Part shown: positions 23,425 to 34,331 of the stretch, piece after piece
Position numbering within the stretch: position 1 is the first letter of the stretch
Layout: each line of letters starts with the position of its first letter
Source of the DNA: Mesostigma viride
Lineage: Eukaryota; Streptophyta; Mesostigmatophyceae; Mesostigmatales; Mesostigmataceae
Length of the DNA stretch: 64,000 nucleotides
NCBI GenBank assembly: GCA_009746045.1
Contig: RPFO01000080.1
Span: 1,634,363 to 1,698,362, forward strand
Direction of reading: 5' to 3'
The notes under the pieces: model-generated
The model's database searches: none
What the model was told of the DNA's origin: nothing
Seen by the model: only the letters and a program-made list of their open reading frames with translations
Made by a program: the position numbers and the translations under genes

Positions 23425-25094
23425 GGCTCGACTATCCCACAACCAGGAACGTGTTTCCCACAACCAGGAACGTGTTTCCCACAACCAGGAACGTGTTTCC
23501 CACAACCAGGAACAAGTATCCCACAACCAGGAACGTGTTTCCCACAACCAGGAACGTGTTTCCCACAACCAAAAACGTGTTTTCCACAACCAAGAACAAG
23601 TATCCCACAACCAGGAACGTGTATCCCACAACCAAGAACAAGTATCCCACAACCAGGGACAAGTATCCCACAACCAGGAACAAGTATCCCACAACCAGGA
23701 ACAAGTATCCCACAACCAGGAACGACTATCCCACAACCAGGAACAAGTATCCCACAACCAGGAACGTGTTTCCCACAACCAGGAACGTGTTTCCCACAAC
23801 CAGGAACGTGTATCCCACAACCAGGAACAAGTATCCTACAACCAGGAACGTGTTTCCCACCACCAGGAACGTGTTTCCCACAACCAGGAACAAGTATCCC
23901 ACAACCAGGAACGTGTTTCCCACAACCAGGAACAAGTATCCCACAACCAGGAACGTGTTTCCCACAACCAGGAACGTGTTTCCCACAACCAGGAACAAGT
24001 ATCCCACAACCAGGAACGTGTTTCCCACAACCAGGAACGTGTTTCCCACAACCAGGAACGACTATCCCACAACCAGGAACAAGTATCCCACAACCAGGAA
24101 CGTGCATCCCACAACCAAGAACAAGTATCCTACAACCAGGAACGTGTATCCCACAACCAGGAACAAGTATCCTACAACCAGGAACGTGCATCCCACAACC
24201 AGGAACAAGTATCCCACAACCAGGAACACATCCCACAACCAAGAACTGCTATCCCACAACCAGGAACAAGTATCCCACAACCAGGGACGACTATCCCACA
24301 ACCAGGAACGTGTTTCCCACAACCAGGAACGTGTTTCCCACCACCAGGAACAAGTATCCCACAACCAGGAACGTGTATCCCACAACCAGGAACAAGTATC
24401 CCACAACCACGAACGTGTTTCCCACAACCATGAACAAGTATCCTACAACAAGGAACGTGTTTCCCACAACCAGGAACAAGTATCCTACAACCAGGAACGT
24501 GCATCCCACAACCAGGAACAAGTATCCCACAACCAGGAACGTGCATCCCACAACCAGGAACAAGTATCCTACAACCAGGAACGTGCATCCCACAACCAGG
24601 AACAAGTATCCTACAACCAGGAACAAGTATCCCACAACCAGGAACAAGTATCCTACAACCAGGAACGTGCATCCCACAACCAGGAACACATCCCACAACC
24701 AAGAACTGCTATCCCACAACAAGGAACAAGTATCCCACAACCAGGAACGACTATCCCACAAGTAGGAACGTGTTTCCCACAACCAGGAACGTGTTTCCCA
24801 CCACCAGGAACAAGTATCCCACAACCAGGAACAAGTATCCCACAACCATGAACAAGTATCCTACAACCAGGAACGTGTTTCCCACAACCAGGAACAAGTA
24901 TCCTACAACCAGGAACGTGCATCCCACAACCAGGAACAAGTATCCCACAACAAGGAACACATCCCACAACCAGGAACGTGTATCCCACAACCAGGAACAA
25001 GTATCCTACAACCAGGAACGTGCATCCCACAACCAGGAACAAGTATCCCACAACAAGGAACACATCCCACAACCAGGAACGTGTATCCCACAAC
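23425..25094 (-). repeat. 21-bp minisatellite, right arm (~80 units)
   Basis: This is the inverted partner of the left array and longer, with the same unit variants. It contains higher-order blocks: the stretch ending in the shortened GAACACATCCCACAACC units appears repeatedly (about 24225, 24685, 24955 and 25055). This indicates segmental amplification within the array. Confidence 0.9.
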
Positions 25095-25838
25095 CAGTCG
25101 CGCAGTCGGTCTGAATGACTGGCATTATAACGAGCGTCATAGTCGTCTCCGGCTTGGCAGTGCCGTCATCCTGCATACAAAAAGAACATTGGAGCCAGCA
25201 CTTTCCCGCGGGTTGTAGCCGATATTCCCCCATGCAGCGATATTCACCAATGCGCTATCAATAAACAAGTCGACACCATCCGGTATGTAAAAAAAGCACG
25301 CTGCTGGCCACGACGGTCACGGCGATGATGAACGACAATAACAAGAACGCCTAATAGCAGGCGTCCGGTCATACAAACTAGAACAGACTGGAACAACTAC
25401 TTACCCGGTCGTCTGTGATCTTGACGCAGAGCCTGGTTTACAAGGAAGCGAGGGAAACCGGCCACTATGAGCACCCCTACTTAACCCACATAATGAAGGT
25501 TAGGAATCCTCCCCATCATGCTAACCGTAGACTCGGTGAAACGCCCCATGCTACAAATACGATAGCCCAGCAACGACTACTTGCGGCCATCACCTTGTCC
25601 AGTTCTGGCTGGCTGTGCGGCGGTAATTTTACCAAGTTTAAAAATGTTACGCCGCACCAGTCTGTGCTTTTTTACGTAGTACCAGTGTAGTGCAGAAATC
25701 TGCCAAAAGAGCAAACGCCCAAAGCCAACTTCCAAGACGCCCAAAGCCAAATTCCAAGACGCCCAAAGCCCAAACGCGGGCGAGTCTGGCGCGGCGCGCC
25801 TGTCCTGGAGGCCATTGGGCGCCGGAATAAGAAATCCC
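25095..25838 (-). repeat. Fold-back element, right unique arm
   Basis: This is the reverse complement of 17183-17926 with few differences. The outer end is followed directly by the second copy of the 9-bp target duplication at 25839-25847. Confidence 0.85.
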
Positions 25839-25867
25839 GTTCAGTAGCCTTCGCACGTGCACCTGCT

Positions 25868-26105
25868 TTGGCGCCCTAGTAGGCGCCACTAGGCTGCGCT
25901 GTCCGTTCTGTTCGTTCCTTGTAACGTCGTTGCCGGCTCATGCCGCCTCGTATGCATACGGCATTCGTATTAATCGGCCCACACCGTCCCGTTCGTTCCT
26001 TCCATTCGTATTTATCGACGCGTACCGTACCCTAGCGTCACGCGTCACGCGTCACCGGGTGCTCCCAACACCGGGTGTGATTTCCAAAACCCCTATATTA
26101 CCCGT
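25868..26105 (-). repeat. Dispersed repeat, copy 2 (inverted partner of 6196-6436)
   Basis: It shares about 235 bp with the 6.2-kb copy in opposite orientation, ending at the TTTCCAAAA / TATATTACCCG boundary. It starts about 20 bp beyond the fold-back target duplication and so is outside that element. Confidence 0.7.
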
Positions 26106-28657
26106 GGTTCCCAGTGTTTTTTTTAGTGGCGATACAAGTTTTGCGGGCTTCGCCCGCGACATTAGAGCTTGTACTTTTTGTGGCCGGTCCCCGGCCAGGG
26201 AGCCCCGGCTAGCCCGAGATGCGTGACACCACGTACCGCCGCCGAGGGCCAGGTGGCGCTAGCCCCGCCAAGAAGCGCGCGCTAGCTTTAGGGTTTCGAC
26301 CGCAAGATTCATGGAGGTTGGCAAAAGTGTAAAAGAAAAAAAACTCGAGAAGCTTGCGGGACGTGAGAAGATTCGAGCCCGGGTCCTTACCGTTCGGCTA
26401 CCGATGGAGTGTGCCTTGGCGCCTGAAGTCTACAGAAGCAATTTTCTGAGAAGTTGCACAATATGTATCTTGCTACAAAGGGACAACTTGCGCAACGGCG
26501 CAGTGGACGGAGCTCGCGAACTACGTCTTGCGGAGTTCAACTAGCTCCAGATTGACTGCTACCCCTGCACGGGAGCGCGATGCGCGCGGGGATGAGTGAC
26601 CTCGCCAACCCCGCAGACAGCAGGGGAAAATCGCAAACAGGCGGTGGAGCACAGGAAAATCCACGTGTGAGCTTCCTGCGCGTTTGTAACTGGTTCGGGA
26701 GAACAAAGTTTGCCGGTCCAACAGCCCAAAAGTTTGCGACGGTTATATCTGGAGCTCGCGAACACAGGACATCGCAGAGTTTGGCTCCTGCTGCAATCTG
26801 GGCATACGGATCTCTGCCAAATGGCTCATCTGGATGTAACGCTTCAGAAACCTCAAAAATGGGCGCGCCGTGGTTTGACCTTTTCGTGATTGGTCGCAAC
26901 GAAATTTCGCGCAGCTCATTCGTCAAGCGGACTGTAAGTAGCGCCGCTGAGTGGCTGGAGCCGAAAGCCGTTCGAAAGAGTGTTAGCTAAATTTGTGCCA
27001 GGGCTGCGTTTTACAAATTTTAGTATATATGTTGATGCCGCCAAAAGTGGCGGTGTGGCACTTTTTTTGGCAAAATGTGGCGGTGCCACCCGCCCACTTT
27101 GACAGGGCACCCAAGCCACAATTTGGCCGTGCTGTTCTACTTTGTAGTTTCGTTTCGCCACAGGGTGGCCGTGCCTGAAGTTCACTCTAGTACAGGTTAC
27201 GCCACAATTGGCGGTGTCCGCCGGTCTTCCGGCCGGCGTTCCGCCACAAGCCTCCCTAGTACTAGAACTACTATGAGTACTACTATGACTGACTGACTTA
27301 CTGACTGCATAGTGCATGTACGTAGAGCCCGGCCAAGTGCCAAGTGGCAAGTGGCCCGCTGCCAGAGACCAGAGTGCACTGTGCAGACTGCAGCTTGTGT
27401 GCATTTTCACTTTTCAGGCTTCAGCTGGCTGGCGGCCTGGCGGCTGGCGCCTCAGTCACTCGCCAGCCATACTGTACAGTACTGTAGGTACTGCATTTAC
27501 TAATGTGTTTCGACTTTCGGCACTACAGTAATCGTTTTGTTAAGCAGTGGCTGTAGTAGTAATCGTTGTTGTTAATTTACCAAGTAAGATCTTACGCCCG
27601 GCGCCGATGCCTGAGACGGAGACGCTCGCCCGCCTTGTGTACAGGCATTCACGCCTTAAGTTGGGTTCGTGGTTTTTGGTCAACCCAACTTCAGGCGTGA
27701 ACCCAACTTAAGGCGTGAATGATTCTACTAAATTCTACTAGTTTGAACTTAAGATAATTAAACTTACTATTCTGAACTACTTTGAACTCGGAATGCCAGT
27801 ACGGCGCCGCGCCGCGCTGACCCCGCTGCCGGTAGGGTCATTTGCTGCACCAAAAAGCCAGCCCGCCACACGTGGCCGTGCCAAGCCCAATTTTAATTGG
27901 CTTAAAGCCACACATTGGCCGAGTAAACTGAAGTTTTCATAGTTCGAAACGCCACAAGTGGCCTAGCGCCACTAGTAACGAAAACCTTAAAAAAAACACT
28001 GGTGGTTCCGTAACCACGTAACCACGACGACAGCACCCAGTGGCCGACGCCCGACAGCCTTTACAGCAGAATACTAGGTCTACTGTACAGTAGAACGTGG
28101 CAAGTTTTCGCCATCTATGAGTTACGTCAGGTGGCACGATTACGTAGGGAAACGTGTCACATTTGCCTGCCGCTAACGTGTGCCTGCTAGAACAGGCCAA
28201 CACAGCCGCATTTCTGACGAATGCCGACGTGCCTGCAGAGATGACGTTTTCGGTATTGAGGAGTGAGGACAGGTAAATCAGGCTCTTGGAGTCTGGGACT
28301 GTCAGCCGAGGACAAGTAGGCATGCCAAGCCTCGTTGCGGCTGCCGCCCCGCACACGCCCATCGAGTGACCGAAACGTGGGAACTAGTTGAAATCAAGCT
28401 GACAAGATCTGATGATACGAATACATACATTGTCAGAATTTCTGCTAAGATAATAAATACGTTCCTCAAGTTTTTACTACAATATCCGTACGCAAATGAT
28501 GACAAAAGCCCGAAAGGCGTGTGCCCGCGCGTGCCTCGCAGACGACGTCGAAAAACGAACGAATTGTGAGAACGAAATAAAGCAGGACCATGGCTACAAT
28601 TTCGGGTACCTCCGCGCGCATCTCGCTAGTGGCTCCTGCAGCCTGAGCTTTGTCGAC
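26106..28657. other. Gene-free stretch upstream of the host gene
   Basis: No gene is recognised. A tRNA-like T-arm (GATTCGAGCCCGGGTCC, minus-strand sense) occurs near 26370-26390 without a D-arm or anticodon stem. A perfect inverted pair around CACGCCTTAAGTTGGGTT lies at 27648-27712. Several GTGGC/GCCAC-rich patches occur at 27040-27260. The last part should contain the promoter of the gene at 28658, but I see no clear core element. Confidence 0.4.
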
Positions 28658-29958
28658 ATGGCTACCGCGTGTTGCCAACGCTCCATTTCTGGCGTGGTTG
28701 TCACGGCAAGGTCAGGCCGACCAGTTTTTGCGGGGGCCACTGTTTTCCGCGCGCCTGGGCGCGATAGAATGAGCGTGGGTGTGAGGAGCTCCAAGGCTGG
28801 GTCCGACGCATCTACAGCTACAAAGGAATCTCGTCGGAAACATCACCACCATGATCATTTTGTACACGTAGGTCATCATTTACAATACGAAAAGCGTGTT
28901 GTACTCGGTGGGAGGAAGGCAATTAAGGAAGCGCAGCAAGCTCGGTTGAAGTCCTTGCAAGAGCTGGAGGCCAGGCTTATGCAGGGAAGCCTCGTTGCCG
29001 ATGGTTCCGATCACGAGCACCCGAGCGCCACCGAGGTAAGCAATTGGAAACTCGAAAGCCAGCTCGACGACATCTTTCTTAGCGAACAGAGTCGGCAATA
29101 TTATATGCTTTTCTGAATCATCTTGTAAATGTGAAAATAAATTTTGACTAACATTTTTTTCCTCGACTATGCCTGTTCATGGATCCCCTTGGTTTTGCTT
29201 GTTCGTATTTAAAACAGGCCGTCCTCGCTCAAGTCTTGCAGGAATTGGTGGTCATTAGAACGGAAATGATGGAGCTCGCAAAGCCCGCGAAGAAGGAAAA
29301 GGGCAAGAACAAGAAGAACAAGTCGAGCTCCAGCTCCTCCAGCAGTTCGTCCTGCTCTTCAAGCAGCTGCAGTGAGGGGGAAGATGAGATGATGACCATG
29401 CTGAACGCCCGCCTACGGAAGGGATCAATGGTTGCCGCTGCTCAGGATGCCCAGAAGCTTGCGCAGTCCGTATTGGAGAATGGCCGCACCGCGGGTGCTG
29501 GCGGAGCCGCGGGTTCTAGCGCATCCAATGGTGAGAAGCGTGATACCGAGGCTTCTTTGCAGCCGGTGGCTGCTCAGGAGACCGCTGACTGTGGGCGGGC
29601 GGATGTTCTTCCAGGTGATTCACCATCTGGTCGCGCCTTCATTTCAGGCATGGAGCCTGCAGCAGTGGGTGGGCATGTTGCCATCTGCATGGGCGGGGGC
29701 TGCCGGAAGCGGGGAGCTCAGGCAATTCTGGCAGCTGTTGAAAATGCTGCTGTAGGGTGCCCAAACGTGCAGGTGTCCACCTGCAAGTGCCTGGGAAAGT
29801 GTGGCCGGGGCGCGAACATGGAGGTGTTCTCTGACCTGGGATACAAGGTGACTGAGTCGAAGCTGGATCCTGCAACGGTAACCAGCGTGTTCCAGCATCA
29901 CTTTGGATCACCGGCTAGTTCTCCAGTACAATTGGAGGTCCCAGTGCCTGCTTTCTAG
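28658..29958 (+). CDS. Plastid-type thioredoxin-like [2Fe-2S] ferredoxin protein, DGAT3-like
   Basis: Two exons encode about 372 residues: 28658-29035 and 29218-29958 (phase 0; donor GAG|GTAAGC, acceptor AAACAG|GCC, with an alternative in-frame acceptor at 29242). Residues 1 to about 45 (MATACCQRS...) are rich in Ala/Ser/Arg/Val and look like a chloroplast transit peptide. A His-rich patch lies near 61-74. A charged helical segment follows, then a Lys-rich stretch and a poly-Ser tract with Cys, ending in acidic EGEDE. The C-terminal about 90 residues form a thioredoxin-like ferredoxin domain with CxxxxC (283, 288) and CKCLGKC (315-321), the expected iron-sulfur ligands. This order, Lys-rich then Ser-rich then ferredoxin-like, matches soluble DGAT3-type proteins of plants and algae. 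Acyltransferase activity is inferred, not visible. The ATG at 28658 is preferred over an upstream in-frame ATG at 28496 because of the transit peptide. Confidence 0.7.
29036..29217 (+). other. Spliceosomal intron of the DGAT3-like gene
   Basis: It starts GTAAGC and ends TTAAAACAG; it is 182 bp, or 206 bp with the alternative acceptor CTTGCAG. If retained, translation stops at 29114-29116. A TGTAA motif and AATAAA lie at about 29125-29140, so a shorter polyadenylated transcript without the ferredoxin domain is possible. Confidence 0.65.
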
Positions 29959-30495
29959 GCTTTGACTAGTGCCCTTCTGGGATGTCCCGGTCCAGGTCTT
30001 ATTTATTATTGTCGGCACACTAGCACAGTGCGCTTGCTGAAAGGCGAGCTGTTCAATAAGTGTTCACCAATGTGGTTACGAGAACTGCTGCTGTAGCATC
30101 GTTGTATTTAAATGTATATTGGAAGGGACGATGCAGGGGCTATTGTGATGATTCCCCGCAACGCGCTTGGTTTTCTGTTAAGATTGAGTGATGCGTGTAC
30201 ATCTCATACATTGTGAGACTAGTTGTCTCACTTGAAATAATTTCATGATACACTTCCATAATTTCAATGCACAAGGATAAACATTTCCATCACCATTCAT
30301 CTTCATCATCCAGAACGACTCGAACACGCGGACAAGATAACGGCAGGCTCCAGCTACCATGGTCCGGATTCTCCTGATTTCTGGCCTGCGCTGGTTGTTG
30401 CTTGATAATATACTTGTTTGTATTTGATACAGTCAAGAAAGGTTCTTGAAATTAATCCTACATTGCAAAGGGGTAATCATTAGGTATCAAGGAGA
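29959..30495. repeat. 3' flank and dispersed repeat (copy also at 34990-35165)
   Basis: After the stop, the 3' UTR region is AT-rich (TTATTTATTATTG). From about 30245 to 30400 (minus sense) the sequence matches 35005-35150 closely. Both copies read PEIGRI...ACRYLVRVFESF in a minus frame and contain the AACCAGCGCAGGCCAGAAATC word. This repeat was the target for the LINE inserted at 30508. Confidence 0.6.
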
Positions 30496-30507
30496 CAACC
30501 AGCGCAG

Positions 30508-32494
30508 ACACGAGCCACGAGCCACGAGGTAGCCATGGCTGACGGCGGAGCTCATAACTTTCACGTTTGAGCACCGAATTTAGCCGTGAATATCACAATC
30601 GACGCGTCTTTCTACGACGCACATGCTGATATAATTTTCCGACGCTATTACGCAATATACGATGAGCAAACGCCCATCGACGCAACGCAGCCTGACGGCT
30701 GCGCTCGGCAATGAAAATACGTCTGCAGCTCCGGCTGCAGCTTCGCCATCAGGGCCGGAAGGCGGTGGTGACCCTAGTCGCGCACTGGTTGTCGCCCAGC
30801 ACCCTCCCGGGCTTCCTGCCTCGCCCTCAGCCTCGCCCGAGCCAAAACGCAGCCGCCCAACCGAACCAAGCTGGTCTGAGCGCGACTTTGACGTTGACGG
30901 GTTATTTTCCACCTTCGACGGTGCCAGACCCGGCTTTTTCGACATGCCACCCATCAAGATACTGGAGCTCGTGTTTTATGGGTCATACGCCTCCATTCTC
31001 GACCTGTGCCAGCGCCTTCACAGCCATTACCGCCTCCGCCCTGGACCTGACGGCCGGTTTACTCACCGACCTGAGAACCTGGCCCGCTGGTCTCGCCCCC
31101 GTCTTCAGCTCGCCGCCCTCTTTTCCATCCTTGACCGCTCTGTCACGGACCTCTGGACCCCCTCCCCCTTGACCGAATCCACCTTCCTCCTCCACCTCCA
31201 AGAAACCATCTCACAGCACGTGACGCCCCTAGCTGCAGATGTGGCAGCTGTGGGTCGCACGCTGGCTGCTGAGCTCCCCACCATCCCCACCGCCACCGCC
31301 ACCCTCCTCGCCTCCACCCCCCCCCCTCCGCCTCCACCGACTCCATCACCGCCCAGCTCCGCGACATTGACCAACGTCTTAAGGATAATGCCATCGCTAT
31401 CGAGGTCCTGCAGAACACCGCGGGCCTCACCGCCCAGGCGGTGAAGGACATTGCCGCCAAGCCAACCTCTGCTGGCCTGGCCGGCGATGCTCCTCCCATC
31501 ACGACCTGGGCGGACATGCTTAAGCAGCACACCACCTCCACCACCTCCGCCGTCGCAGCCCAGCTCCAGCGGCAGACGCTTGACCTCCGCGAGGAGGCCG
31601 AGCTTGCCAAGCGCAGCCTTAACGTCATTGTCAAGAACCTCGACATGGAGGAAGGTGAGAATTCCGAGAAGCTTGCACGTGCGTTTGAGAGAGAAATTCT
31701 TAGTCGCATGGGCCTTACTGGTGAGATCGACCTGGTCGCCCACCGCCTTCCCCGCGCGCGGGGTAAGGCAGGGCCGCCCCCGCTCCTTCTCACCTTTAAG
31801 ACCCCGGCGGACAAGATTTCTTTTCTCCGACGCCGCAAGCGGCTCGAGAAGACTCTCTTCACCCTTGACGACGACTTGACCCTGGCGCAGCAACAACGGC
31901 GACGGGAGCTATGGCCCACCTACCTCCAGCTCCGGAAGACCAAGGCGGGGCAGCCGGTGTACTGGAAGGGGGCGGCCATCTACGTCGGCCACAAGCCCTG
32001 GCAGGCGACCCCCGCGGCCCCAACGACTCCAGACGCCCCAGCTTAGGGGAATACAGCAGTAGTAGTGTAGAATAGATAGACCGTGGCCATGTACATGTAC
32101 GCCTCCTAGAGGCACTATCCTAGCTAAGCCACACGCTTTATTTAATCATGTACATGTGTGCCTATGATGTGCCACACTCCAGATGATGCCTAGCTTTATT
32201 TAGCTATGTTGTGCCCATGCAGGGAGTAACTCTCTGCTGAGACGCCATGCCCTAGCCTTTTTGTATAGCTCTGCTGATCTTCCCCCCCATGACAGGCTCC
32301 CCCTTCGCTGGGCATAGCTTGAAGATCATGGGGATGCAAGTGCCCTGGTGCACCTAGAGCAAGGGTCCTTTACATCCCCACCCTTGCAGGAAGTAGCTTA
32401 GGATGTATGATAGGCCATATGCCCCCTCTCAAGGGCTATGTGCTACATATACTCCCAACGGAGTTATGTTACAATTCAATTCAATTCAATTCAA
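30508..32494 (+). mobile_element. ORF1-only LINE (HAL1-like), copy 1
   Basis: This is a complete-looking insertion: a 5' end starting GACACGAGCCACGAGCC, one ORF1, a 3' UTR of about 420 bp, the stem-loop CTCC-CAAC-GGAG (32452-32463) and a (TTCAA)n tail. It is flanked by CAACCAGCGCAG at 30496-30507 and 32492-32503 (the CAA may belong to the tail), a target duplication of 9-12 bp. No endonuclease or reverse transcriptase is present between ORF1 and the 3' UTR. The second copy (61807-63771) has the same organisation, so the absence of ORF2 is a family trait. Confidence 0.85.
30662..32046 (+). pseudogene. LINE ORF1p (L1-type RNA-binding protein), one frameshift
   Basis: The N-terminal part starts MSKRPSTQRSLTAALGNENT and is Ala/Pro/Ser-rich, followed by a globular region of unknown type. 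A proline tract (poly-C DNA at about 31317-31327) is followed by a coiled-coil segment (LRDIDQRLKDNAIAIEVLQN, out of frame) and then, in the frame 31441-32046, an RRM-like domain (SLNVIVKNLDMEEGENSEKL) and a C-terminal domain (RRRELWPTYLQLRKT). This layout matches L1 ORF1p, the RNA chaperone that coats LINE RNA. A single indel in the C-run separates the two frames, through either decay or a homopolymer error. It lies alone, without ORF2. Confidence 0.8.
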
Positions 32495-32579
32495 CCAGCG
32501 CAGGCCAGAAATCGGGAGAATCCGTATGATTAGGTATGTTTTATTGATTAATTATATATACATGATTAATTATATATAC

Positions 32580-34004
32580 ACCTAATTTTACCCCGACTAG
32601 CTATTTTACCCCGACTAGGATGTGCCGAACTCTCAAACTCTCAAATTCTCAAAATTCTCACTTCATTCACGCCGGCGGACTACCTGCGGACTGCTTGACG
32701 CGGAGTCGCCGGGCTTCAAGTTCTGTAACTTACCAAACTCGCCGCATGATGCCGCCGCGCTTTTTTGTACTTATTTTGGTACATGGCTTGCGTTGGGTTC
32801 ATCGACGAGCATCGACGGTGCCATCCGACGGCGGAGAATAAGTTCGCCACAGCACAGCGCGACGCAATGGCTCTTTTCCATGTACAATGTGAGATGCAAA
32901 GTCCGCAACGCTGACCGAAATTCCGTCCAACACCATCGTACAGTACTACCAGTCAACCTCAGCCCCCGCCCTCTGAGAATTTGAGAATTGAGAACTCTGG
33001 AGCCCCCGCCCTGAACGTCAGATCCAAAATCCGCTTGCCAGACCGGGAACTCCGTCCAATACCGTAGTGCATTGAGTTGAATTGGAACATAAATCCTTCT
33101 TTCCGTCACCCTCGATATGTTTTCGTACAATACTACAAATTCACGCCAATAGAAATTCACGTCCGAACATATATCTCGATAGAGTCATGCCTCTTATTTA
33201 ATTTCAAGGTACCTCTTAATTAATCTCGGCCCCCGCCCTCTGAGAATTTGAGAATTGAGAACTCTGGAGCCAATTTTACCCCGACTCCCACGAGTCCGGT
33301 TCTCAAGTTCTCAAGTTCTCGGAGGGCGCCGCCCGAGATTAAATAAGAGGTACCTTGAAATTAAATAAGAGGCATGCCTCTATCCAGATATATTTTTGGA
33401 GGCGAGTTTCTATTGGCGTTAAGTTGTAGTATAGTACGACAACGTGTCAGACCGTATAATTTATTCCGACTTCTACATTCAGTTCACCGATTGGTCAAAA
33501 AAGGATCACTTATATCAAGGAAACAACAAAGATCAGTTATATACCCTACTTCTCCGTAAAATCTCATCGACCGGGTTTCGAAACAACCCACGAACGCCGT
33601 AGATGCACATCCAACGGAGCAAACAACGTCAAGACCGACGCGGCGCCAAATAGTCGCCACGGTTCCTTTTCTGCGAGCCATTTTACAACGTACGTCGCGC
33701 CGCGTCGTGTACCCAAGCCCTTTTCTGAACGTGAGATCCAAAATCCGCTTGCCAGACCGGGAACTCCGTCCAATACCGTCGTGCATTGAATTGAATTGGA
33801 ACATAAGTCCTTCTTTCCGTCACCCTCGACATGTTTTCGTACAATACTACAAATTCACGCCAATAGAAATTCGCCTCCGAACATATATCTCGATAGAGCC
33901 ATGCCTCTTATTTAATTTCAAGGTACCTCTTAATTAATCTCGGCCCCCGCCCTGTGAGAATTTGAGAATTGAGAACTCTGGAGCCAATTTTACCCCGACT
34001 AATT
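32580..34004. repeat. Nested direct and inverted repeats (LTR-like pair)
   Basis: A 282-bp segment at 33009-33290 is repeated directly at 33723-34004 with few differences; both begin CTGAACGT and end ATTTTACCCCGACT. Part of it (CTTATTTAATTTCAAGGTACC) also appears inverted at about 33330-33440. The word GAGAATTTGAGAATTGAGAA occurs three times (about 32976, 33241 and 33957). ATTTTACCCCGACTAG is doubled at 32586-32620. It could be a miniature LTR element or a fold-back. No TG...CA ends and no clear target duplication were found. Confidence 0.5.
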
Positions 34005-34029
34005 ATATACGTGCTGCCATCGGGGAGTC

Positions 34030-34331
34030 TTCGGGGAGTATTTAGTTATGCTATGCCATGCAGAGAGATGCTCTCTGTAGAGAAGCTATGTCTTAGCTCT
34101 TGTATAGCCATGATGATCTTCCCCACCTATGACAGGCTCCCCTTCGTTGGGTGTTGCCTGAAACTCTGGGTGGTGCAGGTGCCCTAGTGCACCTAGAGCA
34201 AGTGTTGTTTACATTCCCACCCTTGCAGGAAGTAGCTTAGAATGTATGATAGGCCATATGCCCCTTCTCTGGGCTATGTGCTACATATACTCCCAACGGA
34301 GTTATGTTACAATTCAATTCAATTCAATTCA
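34030..34331 (+). mobile_element. 5'-truncated LINE (3' UTR only)
   Basis: About 300 bp match the 3' UTR of the ORF1-only LINE (GCAGAGAG, GATGATCTTCCCC, AGTAGCTTAGAATGTATGATAGG). It ends with the CTCC-CAAC-GGAG stem-loop and a (TTCAA)n tail. Flanking ATCGGGGAGTC at 34019-34029 and 34332-34342 is an 11-bp target duplication. Severe 5' truncation with target duplication is typical of target-primed reverse transcription. Confidence 0.85.

Larger units (their letters stand above)
17183..25838. mobile_element. Giant fold-back (MULE-like) element, 8.66 kb
   Basis: The two ends are long inverted repeats, each arm having three layers in order. First comes a unique terminal segment of about 745 bp, then a 21-bp minisatellite, then a minisatellite of about 26 bp built on CTAACGTTAG. 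The element ends are GGGATTTCTTATTCC and its reverse complement. Immediately outside is the 9-bp duplication GTTCAGTAG at 17174-17182 and 25839-25847. Long, internally repetitive inverted arms define fold-back elements, and a 9-bp duplication is characteristic of Mutator-like and FB-type insertion. No transposase is recognisable inside, so it is probably non-autonomous. The arms are nearly identical in the unique part, which suggests recent insertion or gene conversion. Confidence 0.85.

Noticed and set aside
26360-26420. tRNA gene on the minus strand
   Set aside because: Only a T-arm-like GATTCGAGCCCGGGTCC is present; no complementary acceptor stem, D-arm or anticodon arm could be paired.
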